64,000 nt of DNA from CAKSQF01 sp963628435 (GTDB lineage: Bacteria > Bacillota > Clostridia > Oscillospirales > CAG-272), in contig CAVGEY010000013.1 in the NCBI GenBank assembly GCA_963628435.1, positions 1 to 64,000 of the forward strand, read 5' to 3'. The first letter of the stretch is position 1, and every line of letters begins with the position of its first letter. Positions 33,854 to 42,712 of this stretch are shown in pieces. Below the pieces are notes generated by a model. It did not search any database, had not been told where the DNA came from, and saw only the letters and a program-made list of their open reading frames with translations. The position numbers and the translations under genes were made by a program.

Positions 33854-34629
33854 GCGACAACAGATATGTGCTTGAAACCGATAAACTCGGAATCTCATTC
33901 GGCGGATTGAAGGCGGCTGACGATATCAATATAAAAATCGAAAAAGGCGCATTGTACGGACTTATCGGACCCAACGGCGCCGGAAAGACCACTTTTTTCA
34001 ACATCATAACCGGCGTATATACGCCCACAACCGGAAAATTCTATCTTGACGGCGAAAATATGACAGGGAAAAATCAGGAGTATATCTGCCGACACGGAAT
34101 CGCAAGAACATTCCAGAATATCAGGCTGTTCAATAATATGAGCGTGATAAGAAATGTTCTTATCGGTATGCAGAATCTTCCCGAATATAAATGTAACCCC
34201 GTTCACAGTATTTTGCGCACTAAGCATCATTTCGAAACCGAGAAAAAAATGAGAGACGAAGCGAAAAGCCTGCTCTCGATTTTCGGACTTCTCGATGAGA
34301 GAAACAATCTCGCAAGTAACCTTCCGTACGGTAAGCAGAGAAAGCTCGAAATCGCGCGTGCGCTCGCAACACGCCCGAAACTGCTTTTGCTCGATGAGCC
34401 TGCCGCAGGCATGAACCCGCAGGAAACCGCCGAACTCATGGAAACAATAAGATTTATCCGTAAACGCTTTAATGTTACGGTACTTTTGATTGAGCATGAT
34501 ATGAGCCTTGTCAGCGGAATCTGCGAAGAACTTACGGTTCTGAATTTCGGAACGGTACTTATGCAGGGCAAAACAGCCGATGTGCTTAATGACCCGACGG
34601 TAATAAAAGCCTATTTAGGAGATGAGTGA
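33850..34629 (+). CDS. livG: Branched-chain amino acid ABC transporter ATP-binding protein LivG
   Basis: A 259-residue ABC ATPase: Walker A GPNGAGKTT, the LivG-specific ARTFQNIRLF segment after Walker A, the signature region LPYGKQRKLEIARAL (a variant of LSGGQ), and Walker B LLLLDEPAAGMNP. AAAGGAG precedes ATG 33850, which overlaps the livM stop by four bases. It forms a heterodimer with LivF. Confidence 0.96.
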   Translation: MSDNRYVLETDKLGISFGGLKAADDINIKIEKGALYGLIGPNGAGKTTFFNIITGVYTPTTGKFYLDGENMTGKNQEYICRHGIARTFQNIRLFNNMSVIRNVLIGMQNLPEYKCNPVHSILRTKHHFETEKKMRDEAKSLLSIFGLLDERNNLASNLPYGKQRKLEIARALATRPKLLLLDEPAAGMNPQETAELMETIRFIRKRFNVTVLLIEHDMSLVSGICEELTVLNFGTVLMQGKTADVLNDPTVIKAYLGDE

Positions 34630-34630
34630 T

Positions 34631-35341
34631 ATGGCATTGCTTGAAGTAAAAGATTTGGAAGTATCATATGGACTTATCCGTGCGATAAGAGGCGTTTCAT
34701 TTACCGTAAATGAAGGTGAGATCGTTGCGCTTATCGGCGCCAACGGAGCGGGCAAAACCACAATTATGCACGCCGTAAACGGACTTATTCCCAAAAAAGC
34801 GGGGTCGGTGTATTTTGACGGAACCGATATAACAAATATTCCCGCTCATAAACTCACATCAATGGGTATGGCACAGGTACCCGAAGGACGCCGGATTTTT
34901 CAGGAACTTACCGTATTTGAAAATCTTCAGCTCGGCGCTTATACACGGGGCGACAGAAAAGAATTCGAAAATACACTTGAGAGCATCTATCAAAGATTCC
35001 CGATTTTGAAAGAAAGATCGAAGCAGGTTGCCGGCACTCTTTCGGGAGGAGAGCAGCAGATGCTTGCAATGAGCCGCGCTCTCATGTCAAAACCGAAGCT
35101 TATGCTGCTTGACGAGCCGAGCATGGGACTTTCGCCGCTTTATGTCAATACCGTTTTTGATATGATATCCGAAATTCAAAAATCGGGTACAACCGTTCTG
35201 CTTGTCGAACAGAATGCGAAAAAGGCACTGAATGTTGCAAACCGTGCCTATGTGCTTGAGGTCGGAAAAATTGTCAAAAGCGGAGCCGGTAAAGAACTTC
35301 TCGCCGATGACAGTATTAAACGAGCCTACCTCGGAGGATAA
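34631..35341 (+). CDS. livF: Branched-chain amino acid ABC transporter ATP-binding protein LivF
   Basis: A 236-residue ABC ATPase with Walker A GANGAGKTT, the LivF marker VPEGRRIFQELTVFENL, signature LSGGEQQMLAMSRAL and Walker B LMLLDEPSMGL. The ATG at 34631 is preferred because AGGAG (34617-34621) is nine bases upstream; an ATG at 34622 touches that site. Last gene of the transporter operon. Confidence 0.96.
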   Translation: MALLEVKDLEVSYGLIRAIRGVSFTVNEGEIVALIGANGAGKTTIMHAVNGLIPKKAGSVYFDGTDITNIPAHKLTSMGMAQVPEGRRIFQELTVFENLQLGAYTRGDRKEFENTLESIYQRFPILKERSKQVAGTLSGGEQQMLAMSRALMSKPKLMLLDEPSMGLSPLYVNTVFDMISEIQKSGTTVLLVEQNAKKALNVANRAYVLEVGKIVKSGAGKELLADDSIKRAYLGG

Positions 35342-35345
35342 AAAT

Positions 35346-35388
35346 AAACGCCGTCCGTTCCCCGAACAGGGAACGGACGGCGTTTTTC
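35346..35388. terminator. Terminator of the liv operon (also serves the response regulator)
   Basis: A 17-bp perfect stem (35346-35362 with 35369-35385) with a CGAACA loop and a T run. It lies between converging genes and has A residues on the left side, so it can act in both directions. Confidence 0.93.
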
Positions 35389-35403
35389 GGTACATATACC
35401 GTA

Positions 35404-36093
35404 TTATTGAAGAAGCTCGAATTTGTATCCGACGCCCCATACTGTCTTGAGTACCCACTTGTTTGATACTCCCTCAAGCTTTTCACGCAGACGTTTTACA
35501 TGAACGTCGACAGTGCGCGAGTCGCCGAGATAGTCAAATCCCCATACTTTGTCAAGAAGCTGATCGCGGGTAAATACGCGGTTGTAGTTGGAAGCAAGGA
35601 AGTAGAGAAGTTCGAGTTCTTTGGGGGGAATGTCAACAGAACGTCCGGCAAGTTTAAGCTCATATTTCTGCAGACTTATTTCGATGTTATCGAATTTGAT
35701 TACCTCGTCATCGCCCGAATTGTCGTGTGAGCTGTATCTGCGGAGTACCGCTTTGATTCTTGCGGACAGCTCCTTCATGTCAAACGGCTTTACCATAAAG
35801 TCGTCTGCACCTAGTTCAAGTCCGAGAACCTTGTCAAATACTTCGCCTTTGGCGGTTACCATGATTATGGGCTTTGTTGAAATCTCACGGATTTCGCGGC
35901 ATACCTGCCAGCCGTCCTTGCGAGGGAGCATAATGTCGAGAAGCACAAGATCCGGCTCGTACATTTTGAAGAAGCTGACTCCTTCAACACCGTCGGCAGC
36001 CGTTTTGACTTCGTATCCCTCTTTTTCAAGATAGAGCCGCACCATTTCACAAATATTGGCATCATCGTCAACAACAAGAAGTTTTGTTCCCAT
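35404..36093 (-). CDS. OmpR/PhoB-family response regulator
   Basis: A 229-residue two-component regulator. The receiver domain (residues 1-115) has the acidic pair Asp9/Asp10, phosphoacceptor Asp53 in LLDIMLPRKDGW, Thr80 and Lys102. The winged-helix DNA-binding domain (about 130-228) has the ELLYFLASNYNRVFTRDQLLDKVWGFDY and RTVDVHVKRLREKL motifs. AGGAGG lies ten bases before the ATG. The upstream region carries TTAACA-type repeats that could be its own binding site. A likely partner is the kinase at 37458, which is encoded on the other strand beyond ychF; this pairing is inferred from proximity. Confidence 0.94.
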   Translation of the reverse strand: MGTKLLVVDDDANICEMVRLYLEKEGYEVKTAADGVEGVSFFKMYEPDLVLLDIMLPRKDGWQVCREIREISTKPIIMVTAKGEVFDKVLGLELGADDFMVKPFDMKELSARIKAVLRRYSSHDNSGDDEVIKFDNIEISLQKYELKLAGRSVDIPPKELELLYFLASNYNRVFTRDQLLDKVWGFDYLGDSRTVDVHVKRLREKLEGVSNKWVLKTVWGVGYKFELLQ

Positions 36094-36120
36094 TTTAATG
36101 TCCTCCTGATCATTCGGATT

Positions 36121-36151
36121 TGTTAATTTATTAACTTTGTTAAATTGTTAT
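36121..36151 (-). promoter_or_regulatory. Array of four TTAACA-like repeats before the response regulator
   Basis: Read on the minus strand: ATAACA (36151-36146), TTAACA (36143-36138), TTAATA (36134-36129) and TTAACA (36126-36121), starts 8-9 bases apart; the last two form a GTTAAT-ATTAAC dyad. OmpR-type regulators bind direct hexamer repeats, so this may be an autoregulatory site. The spacing differs from the 11-base period of the Bacillus PhoP box. Confidence 0.4.
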
Positions 36152-36254
36152 CCAAGTTCATTTTTATTATAAAGGATATATGAGGGGATGTGATGAAGAT
36201 ATTGTGAACATTATGTGATTTTTTCAGAAAAAATCGGAAAGAGCGCAAAAAAGC

Positions 36255-36283
36255 TTGCCTTATTTAACAAAATGTACTATAAT
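36255..36283 (+). promoter_or_regulatory. Promoter of ychF
   Basis: TTGCCT (36255-36260), 17 bases and TATAAT (36278-36283). A further TTAACA lies in the spacer (36264-36269), so the neighbouring regulator might also act here. Confidence 0.7.
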
Positions 36284-36331
36284 AACTGTGTTTATAATAC
36301 TATACTAATTGAAAAAGAGGATTTATCATAA

Positions 36332-37426
36332 ATGAAACTCGGAATTGTCGGACTTCCAAATGTCGGAAAAAGCACACTTTTCAATGCGATTACAAATGCG
36401 GGTGCCGAATCGGCAAACTATCCTTTTTGCACGATAGAGCCTAATGTCGGAGTGGTTACCGTACCGGATGAACGCCTTGACTGGCTGAACGAACTCTATC
36501 ACGCCGAAAAATATACACCTGCCGTTGTCGAATTCGTGGATATAGCCGGACTTGTAAAAGGCGCATCACGCGGAGAAGGACTCGGCAATAAATTTCTCGG
36601 ACATATCAGGGAAGTTGATGCAATAGTTCATGTTGTACGCTGCTTTGAAGATTCGAATATTATACATGTCGAAGGCACGATCAACCCCGTGCGCGATGCC
36701 GAAACCATAAATCTCGAACTTGTTTTTGCCGATATGGAAACGCTCGAACGCCGTATCGATAAAACAACGAAACTGCTGCGCGGCGACAAGAAATATGCCG
36801 AAGAACTTGATCTTCTTAAACGCGTTTATGAAGTTCTCGAAAGCGGAAAACCCGCTCGTTCGATTGAGTATACGGCAGACGAGCTGAAAATCATGAGTGA
36901 TGTTTCACTTCTGACCATGAAACCGGTCATATACGCCGCAAATATAGGCGAAGACGATGTCGGCGGCGGATACGAGGAGAATGAAGGATATAAGAAACTC
37001 GAAGAACTCGCCAAATCCGAAAACGCCGAAATAGTGCCGATTTGCGCCGGAGTCGAAGCGGAAATCGCCGAACTCGACGATGACGAAAAGAGCGAATTTC
37101 TCGCCGATCTCGGAATAAAAGAAAGCGGTCTTGATAAACTTATCAGGGCAAGCTATCATCTGATGGGACTTATCTCATTCCTTACGGCAGGCGTTCAGGA
37201 AGTCCGCGCCTGGACAATTAAGCGCGGAACAAAAGCCCCGCAGGCGGCGGGAAAAATTCATACCGATTTCGAACGCGGATTTATTCGCGCGGAAATAGTA
37301 GCCTATGATGATCTGAAACGCTGCGGATCGATAGCCGCCGCAAAGGAAAAAGGGCTTTACAGAAGCGAGGGAAAGGATTATGTAATGCAGGACGGCGATG
37401 TCGTTCTGTTCAGATTCAATGTCTGA
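36332..37426 (+). CDS. ychF: Redox-regulated ATPase YchF/OLA1
   Basis: A 364-residue Obg-like P-loop protein that prefers ATP to GTP and binds ribosomes. The G1 motif GLPNVGKSTLFNAIT, switch region YPFCTIEPNVG, G3 DIAGLVKGASRGEGLGN and the C-terminal TGS domain (about residues 280-364, RAWTIKRGTKAPQAAG) are all present. In YchF the NKxD motif is replaced, here in the YAANIGEDD region, which explains ATP specificity. AGAGG lies about 12 bases upstream of the ATG. Confidence 0.97.
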   Translation: MKLGIVGLPNVGKSTLFNAITNAGAESANYPFCTIEPNVGVVTVPDERLDWLNELYHAEKYTPAVVEFVDIAGLVKGASRGEGLGNKFLGHIREVDAIVHVVRCFEDSNIIHVEGTINPVRDAETINLELVFADMETLERRIDKTTKLLRGDKKYAEELDLLKRVYEVLESGKPARSIEYTADELKIMSDVSLLTMKPVIYAANIGEDDVGGGYEENEGYKKLEELAKSENAEIVPICAGVEAEIAELDDDEKSEFLADLGIKESGLDKLIRASYHLMGLISFLTAGVQEVRAWTIKRGTKAPQAAGKIHTDFERGFIRAEIVAYDDLKRCGSIAAAKEKGLYRSEGKDYVMQDGDVVLFRFNV

Positions 37427-37457
37427 TTGCCGCTTTTTCGGATGAAAGAGGATTTTG

Positions 37458-38924
37458 ATGTTTAAGAGTGTTTTTGCCAGATACCTGATTGCCTTTATGG
37501 CGATAATTTTTGTGAGTTTCTCTATTCTTGCGATGATCGTCGGCTCAATAGTCAAATCGCATTTGGATGATACCACCGAAAATGAACTGTCGCAGATTGC
37601 CCAATCGGTAGATTTTCTGCTCAAAAATGCCTATTCGGACAGCAGTTACGGCAGTATACGCGAATACATAAAAAGCGAAAGCGAAATGACAGATAAAATG
37701 GTGTCGGCGATAACAAAATATAAAAAAGATATGTTTGTTATCATTGTTGACGCAGACGGCACCATTATTTTTTCCGACAGTACGCTTCCCGACGGTTATA
37801 TAAAGGGAAATGTCGCCGGTGGACTTTCTTCCGACGATCTCGTGCGCAGATTTGATTCCGACGGTTCTTATCTCGGAGGAGTATTTTCCGAAAAGCATTA
37901 TTCGTATGCCATTCCGATCCCCGACGCAATAAATCCCGAATGTGTGATTTTCGCCTGTACGCCGCTTTCATATACTGCGGGTATTGTCGGTTCGCTTAAC
38001 AGAATGATTCTCATGGCTTCAATGTGGGTAATGATTGCCGCGCTCATTGCAAGCTATTTTATAAGCGAAAGAATAGTCAGACCGATAAGATCGATAAGCC
38101 GTGCCGCCAAATCATTTGCCGCAGGTCATTTTGATGTGCGTGTTCCGGTAATCGGTGACAGCGAGATAAGCGAACTCGCAATGGCATTCAATAATATGGC
38201 ATCAAGCCTTGCGACGCTGGAAGAAACGAGAAGCACTTTTCTCGCGAATGTTTCACACGATCTTCGTACGCCTATGACCACTATATCCGGATATATAGAC
38301 GGAATTCTCGATGGGGCGATTCCGCCCGAAAAGCAGTCGTACTATCTTGAAATCGTCGCCTCCGAGGTCAGAAGACTTTCGCGCCTTGTTTCATCGCTGC
38401 TTGATATATCACGTATCGAGGCAGGCGAACGCAAATTCAATATGCAGCCGTTTGATATTTGCGAAATGGCAAGACAGGTGCTTATATCATTTGAAACACG
38501 GATAGAGCAGAAACGGCTTGATGTCAGCTTCGAATGTGATAACGACAGGGAATATGTAGTAGCCGACAAAGATGCCATACATCAGATACTATACAATATA
38601 TGCGATAATGCCGTTAAATTTTCCCGCGAAGGCGGCAAATATACCGTAAGCATTACCGAAAAAGAAAAGAAAATTTATGTTTCGGTATATAACGAGGGCG
38701 AAGGAATTGCCTCCGAAGATTTGCCGCATATATTCGACAGATTTTATAAAGCCGATAAGAGCCGCGGAAAGGATAAAACCGGTGTCGGACTCGGAATGTA
38801 TATTGCAAAAACAATAATTGACGCGCATAACGAAACAATAACCGTGAACAGTAAGCAGGGACAGTATTGCGAATTTGTATTTACGCTGAAGCGCGCCCCG
38901 AAACAGACGCAAACAGGATCATGA
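37458..38924 (+). CDS. Membrane sensor histidine kinase
   Basis: A 488-residue kinase: membrane helix 1 (about 8-30), an extracytoplasmic sensor domain (about 32-170), helix 2 (about 182-204), a HAMP linker (RIVRPIRSISRAAKSFAAGHFD), a HisKA domain with phospho-acceptor His267 in NVSHDLRTPMTTISGYI, and a HATPase domain with the N box NICDNAVKFS and G boxes (GEGIA, GVGLGMYIAK). ATG 37458 follows AGAGG; it is 31 bases after ychF and probably co-transcribed with it. It probably phosphorylates the regulator at 35404. The signal is unknown. Confidence 0.94.
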   Translation: MFKSVFARYLIAFMAIIFVSFSILAMIVGSIVKSHLDDTTENELSQIAQSVDFLLKNAYSDSSYGSIREYIKSESEMTDKMVSAITKYKKDMFVIIVDADGTIIFSDSTLPDGYIKGNVAGGLSSDDLVRRFDSDGSYLGGVFSEKHYSYAIPIPDAINPECVIFACTPLSYTAGIVGSLNRMILMASMWVMIAALIASYFISERIVRPIRSISRAAKSFAAGHFDVRVPVIGDSEISELAMAFNNMASSLATLEETRSTFLANVSHDLRTPMTTISGYIDGILDGAIPPEKQSYYLEIVASEVRRLSRLVSSLLDISRIEAGERKFNMQPFDICEMARQVLISFETRIEQKRLDVSFECDNDREYVVADKDAIHQILYNICDNAVKFSREGGKYTVSITEKEKKIYVSVYNEGEGIASEDLPHIFDRFYKADKSRGKDKTGVGLGMYIAKTIIDAHNETITVNSKQGQYCEFVFTLKRAPKQTQTGS

Positions 38925-38954
38925 GCAGAGACTGTGACAGAGGAGGTAACCACT

Positions 38955-39545
38955 ATGGCAAAGTTCACAAAGCAGGCAATATACAGCTCTTTTATGAAAT
39001 TTCTTAGTGAAAAACCGCTCGGTCAGATAACCGTCAAGGATATAGTCGATGACTGCGGCATAAACAGAAAAACTTTTTATTACTACTATCAGGATATATA
39101 CGCGCTTGCCAACGAAATGTTCCGTGAAGATATCGCAAATATAAAAGAGAAAATTCCGCCCGACGGTCATTCGTGGTCGGAAATTCTGAAGGCGATTTCT
39201 TCATATATGTACGGAAACAGAAAGGTAACACTCCATGTATTCAAGACAATCGGATACGAAAAAATGACCGATGCTTTTTATAATACATGCCTCGAGTATC
39301 TTCCGGATTTTATAAAAGAAAAATCGGAAGGGCTTACAATTTCGGAATCGGATATGGAGCTTATAGTTCATTACTCGGCATTATTTATATCGGGAGTGCT
39401 TGTACGCTGGATATCCGACGGCATGAAAGAAATTCCCGCAGCCCTTATGGAGCGTTTTTTCCGCATTACAGACGGAATCGCAAGACACTCTCTTGAAAAT
39501 GCCGACAGAATTTACAGAGAGGAACATCGGCAGAGCCGCGGATAA
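38955..39545 (+). CDS. TetR/AcrR-family transcriptional regulator
   Basis: A 196-residue regulator with an N-terminal helix-turn-helix (about residues 3-50, ITVKDIVDDCGINRKTFYYYYQDIYAL), the usual TetR recognition helix pattern, and an all-helical ligand domain of the PF14278-like type seen in DhaS-related proteins. A full AGGAGG is eight bases before ATG 38955; the GTG at 38934 precedes it and is rejected. It follows the kinase by 30 bases and precedes ftsH by 62. Target and ligand are unknown. Confidence 0.88.
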   Translation: MAKFTKQAIYSSFMKFLSEKPLGQITVKDIVDDCGINRKTFYYYYQDIYALANEMFREDIANIKEKIPPDGHSWSEILKAISSYMYGNRKVTLHVFKTIGYEKMTDAFYNTCLEYLPDFIKEKSEGLTISESDMELIVHYSALFISGVLVRWISDGMKEIPAALMERFFRITDGIARHSLENADRIYREEHRQSRG

Positions 39546-39607
39546 TTTTGATGATTTCGGCAGAATGTTGATGTTATATCCCAAAAACAAAGAAAGGGAA
39601 ATGGTAT

Positions 39608-41434
39608 ATGAATGAAGTAAAGAAACCGAAAAAACCGCTGATTTATTATTACAGCATTGTTATGCTGATAATACTTTTTTTCAACCTTATAATAGCGCCG
39701 ACTATACAGCAGGCCAGAATAAAAGAGGTTGATTACGGTACTTTCATGTCAATGACCGAAAACAAAGAGATAGGTGAAGTCGAAGTTCAGGATAACCGTA
39801 TCCTGTTTACAGACAAAGACGGGAAAAAAATCTATAAAACCGGTAAAATGGACGATCCCGATCTTGTAAGCCGACTCAAAGAATCGGGTGCGAAATTCTC
39901 AAGCGAAATCATCGAAGAGATGTCGCCGATAGTCAGCTTTTTGCTGTCATGGCTGCTGCCGATTTTAATTTTTACCGCTATCGGACAGTTTATTTATAAG
40001 AAAATGCTGAGTAAAGCGTCGGGCGGCGACTCTTCCATGATGTTCAATATGGGCAAGAGCAATGCGAAAATATATGTAAAATCATCGGATGGAATCAAAT
40101 TCTCGGATGTTGCGGGAGAAGATGAAGCTAAGGAAAACCTTGCCGAAATCGTCGGATATCTGCACAATCCCGAAAAATATAAATCTATCGGTGCGTCAAT
40201 GCCCAAAGGCGTGCTGCTTGTAGGCCCTCCCGGTACAGGTAAAACCATGCTCGCGAAAGCGGTCGCAGGTGAAGCCAATGTTCCGTTTTTCTCGATTTCG
40301 GGCTCCGAATTTGTCGAGATGTTTGTCGGAATGGGCGCATCAAAAGTGCGTGACCTTTTCAGACAGGCAAAAGAAAAAGCACCCTGTATAGTATTTATAG
40401 ATGAGATAGACGCAATCGGGCAGAAACGTGACGGCAGGCTCGGCGGAAATGATGAACGTGAGCAGACTCTTAACCAACTTCTGACCGAGATGGACGGATT
40501 CGACGGCAATAACGGCGTAATTATTCTCGCCGCAACAAACCGTCCCGAATCTCTCGACCCCGCATTAACGCGTCCCGGCCGATTTGACAGAAGAGTCCCC
40601 GTCGAACTTCCCGACCTGAAGGGCAGAGAAGCAATTCTCCGCGTACATGCAAAGAAAATCAAGACGGCAGAGAATATTGATTATGAAAAAATCGCGAGAA
40701 TGGCATCGGGTGCATCGGGCGCCGAACTTGCGAATATAATCAATGAGGGGGCGCTCAGGGCAATCCGCAGTTCGAGAACAGAGGTAACCGAAGAAGATCT
40801 CGAGGAAAGCATCGAAACCGTAATCGCCGGATATCAAAAGAAAAATGCCATTTTAACCGATAAAGAAAAAATGATTGTATCGTATCACGAAATCGGCCAT
40901 GCTCTTGTGGCGGCAATGCAGACAAACTCCGCTCCCGTTCAGAAAATTACGATTATTCCGCGAACTTCGGGAGCGCTCGGTTATACGATGCAGGTCGAAG
41001 AGGGAAATCATTACCTTGTAAGCAAGGAAGAACTCGAAAATAAGATTGTTACGCTGACAGGCGGCAGAGCAGCGGAAGAGGTTGCATGCGGCATCGTAAC
41101 GACCGGCGCATCAAACGATATCGAGCAGGCAACAAAACTTGCGAGAGCCATGATATCCCGGTACGGAATGAGCGATAATTTCGATATGGTTGCGCTTGAA
41201 ACGGTGACAAATAAATATCTCGGCGGCGATTCTTCGCTTGCCTGCTCGGAGCAAACTCAGACGATGATTGACAATCAGGTTGTCGAAATAGTCAAAAACG
41301 CTCATGAAAAAGCATATAATATTCTTGCCGCAAACCGTGATAAACTTGACAGCCTCGCAAAATATCTCTATGAAAAAGAAACGATTACGGGCGAGGAGTT
41401 TATGAACATACTTAATGCCTCGGCTGATACCTGA
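39608..41434 (+). CDS. ftsH: ATP-dependent zinc metalloprotease FtsH
   Basis: A membrane-bound AAA protease that removes damaged or unassembled membrane proteins and some regulators. The 608-residue protein has two membrane helices (about 12-30 and 105-128) around a small external domain, Walker A GPPGTGKT near residue 206, Walker B IVFIDEIDAIG, the second region of homology ATNRPESLDPALTRPGRFDR, and the zinc motif HEIGH at 427-431. ATG 39608 is preceded by AAAGGGA. No heat-shock operator was seen. A strong terminator follows. Confidence 0.98.
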   Translation: MNEVKKPKKPLIYYYSIVMLIILFFNLIIAPTIQQARIKEVDYGTFMSMTENKEIGEVEVQDNRILFTDKDGKKIYKTGKMDDPDLVSRLKESGAKFSSEIIEEMSPIVSFLLSWLLPILIFTAIGQFIYKKMLSKASGGDSSMMFNMGKSNAKIYVKSSDGIKFSDVAGEDEAKENLAEIVGYLHNPEKYKSIGASMPKGVLLVGPPGTGKTMLAKAVAGEANVPFFSISGSEFVEMFVGMGASKVRDLFRQAKEKAPCIVFIDEIDAIGQKRDGRLGGNDEREQTLNQLLTEMDGFDGNNGVIILAATNRPESLDPALTRPGRFDRRVPVELPDLKGREAILRVHAKKIKTAENIDYEKIARMASGASGAELANIINEGALRAIRSSRTEVTEEDLEESIETVIAGYQKKNAILTDKEKMIVSYHEIGHALVAAMQTNSAPVQKITIIPRTSGALGYTMQVEEGNHYLVSKEELENKIVTLTGGRAAEEVACGIVTTGASNDIEQATKLARAMISRYGMSDNFDMVALETVTNKYLGGDSSLACSEQTQTMIDNQVVEIVKNAHEKAYNILAANRDKLDSLAKYLYEKETITGEEFMNILNASADT

Positions 41435-41451
41435 TATTACGGATATAAAAA

Positions 41452-41493
41452 CAAAAGCATCTGCTTCTGAAGCGAAACAGATGCTTTTTGTTT
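41452..41493. terminator. Bidirectional terminator between ftsH and rpe
   Basis: The outer stem CAAAAGCATCTG (41452-41463) pairs with CAGATGCTTTT (41478-41488), with a GCTTC/GAAGC inner stem; the right side continues TTGTTTTT and the left side is A-rich. Confidence 0.85.
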
Positions 41494-41516
41494 TTCATAA
41501 GATGTTTGAGGCCGGA

Positions 41517-42167
41517 TTATCTTAAATGTTCGATGGCATCTCCGTAATCGGCTTTGCCGAATACCGCCGAACCGGCAACAACGACATTGACACCCGATGC
41601 ACGGACCGCGCTCACATTTGCCTGCGAAATCCCGCCGTCCATTTCTATGTCGAAATCAAGATTTTCCCGCACTCTTAACGATACCGCCTCTTCGGCTTTT
41701 TTCAGTGCTTCCGGCATAAATTTCTGACCGCCGAATCCGGGCTCAACCGACATTATCAGCAGTAAATCGATAAGATTCGCATACTTCTCGATGTCGGCGA
41801 TAGGTGTTTTCGGCTTGATTGCCAAACCGACACGGCAGCCGTGATTTCTGATTTCGGCTATTGTTTTTTCGACATCTTCTGCCGCCTCAAGATGAAAGCA
41901 TATCAAATCCGCACCCGCAGATGCAAAGTCCGGAATGTATCTGATCGGCTCGTTTATCATCAAATGAACATCGAAGAACAGCCCCGAATTTTTTCTTATG
42001 CACTTGTATACCGGAGCTCCGAATGAAATGTTCGGCACGAATGAGCCGTCCATAACATCAATATGAAGCCATTCGGCTCCCGCCTTTTCGACAGCCGATA
42101 CTTCCTCTCCGAGCCTTGAAAAATCGGCGGCAAGTATCGACGGCGATACAATATTTTTTCTTTCCAT
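41517..42167 (-). CDS. rpe: Ribulose-phosphate 3-epimerase
   Basis: Interconverts D-ribulose 5-phosphate and D-xylulose 5-phosphate in the pentose phosphate pathway. The 216-residue TIM barrel has SPSILAADFSRLGEE, HIDVMDGSFVPNISFG, DVHLMI, MSVEPGFGGQKF and EMDGGIS, containing all metal and catalytic Asp/His residues. An AAAGGA sequence lies upstream of the ATG. It is last in a minus-strand set with ispF, ispD and the M18 peptidase; its product also feeds pentose use, consistent with arabinose catabolism. Confidence 0.97.
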   Translation of the reverse strand: MERKNIVSPSILAADFSRLGEEVSAVEKAGAEWLHIDVMDGSFVPNISFGAPVYKCIRKNSGLFFDVHLMINEPIRYIPDFASAGADLICFHLEAAEDVEKTIAEIRNHGCRVGLAIKPKTPIADIEKYANLIDLLLIMSVEPGFGGQKFMPEALKKAEEAVSLRVRENLDFDIEMDGGISQANVSAVRASGVNVVVAGSAVFGKADYGDAIEHLR

Positions 42168-42229
42168 GATTTGATTGTTCCTTTTTCAAAAAGTAAATTT
42201 AAGACCGAAATCGATCCGATAATCTGAAA

Positions 42230-42712
42230 TCAACCCGTTATCAGCAGACAAACGGCGTGCGCCGCGATTCCATCGCCGCTGCCCGTAAATCCGAGCTTTT
42301 CTTCTGTTGTGGCCTTAATACTGATTCGGCTGATATCTGTTTCAAGCGTCTCGGCGATTTTTAATCGCATTTTGTCAATATACGGAGCAAGCTTCGGCGC
42401 CTCGGCGATTATTGTAGCATCAATATTCGAAATACGCCAACCATTGCCGTAAACGATTTCTTTTACTTTTGAACAAAGCATGAGACTGTCGGCACCGAGA
42501 TAGCGGTCGTCATTGTCGGGAAACAGCTTTCCGATGTCGCCGAGTGCCAAAGCACCGAGCATCGCGTCCATAATCGCATGCAGAAGCACATCCGCATCCG
42601 AATGGCCGAGCAGCCCCTTTTCGTAGTCTATTTTCACTCCGCCGATAATAAGATCCCGATCTTTTGCAAGTCTGTGTACATCGTAGCCGTGACCGATTCT
42701 GATATCATTCAT
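42230..42712 (-). CDS. ispF: 2-C-methyl-D-erythritol 2,4-cyclodiphosphate synthase
   Basis: Fifth enzyme of the MEP isoprenoid pathway. The 160-residue protein has the RIGHGYDVHRL zinc motif (Asp and His), GHSDADVLLHAIMDA, LFPDND and the C-terminal EKLGFTGSGDGIAAHA signature. Its start overlaps the end of ispD by eight bases, so translation is coupled. Together with ispD it supplies DMAPP, the substrate of MiaA. Confidence 0.98.
   Translation of the reverse strand: MNDIRIGHGYDVHRLAKDRDLIIGGVKIDYEKGLLGHSDADVLLHAIMDAMLGALALGDIGKLFPDNDDRYLGADSLMLCSKVKEIVYGNGWRISNIDATIIAEAPKLAPYIDKMRLKIAETLETDISRISIKATTEEKLGFTGSGDGIAAHAVCLLITG

Noticed and set aside
36121..36151. Classical Bacillus-type PhoP box
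   Set aside because: Hexamers resemble TTAACA but the starts are 8-9 bases apart, not 11, so the name PhoP cannot be applied to the regulator.
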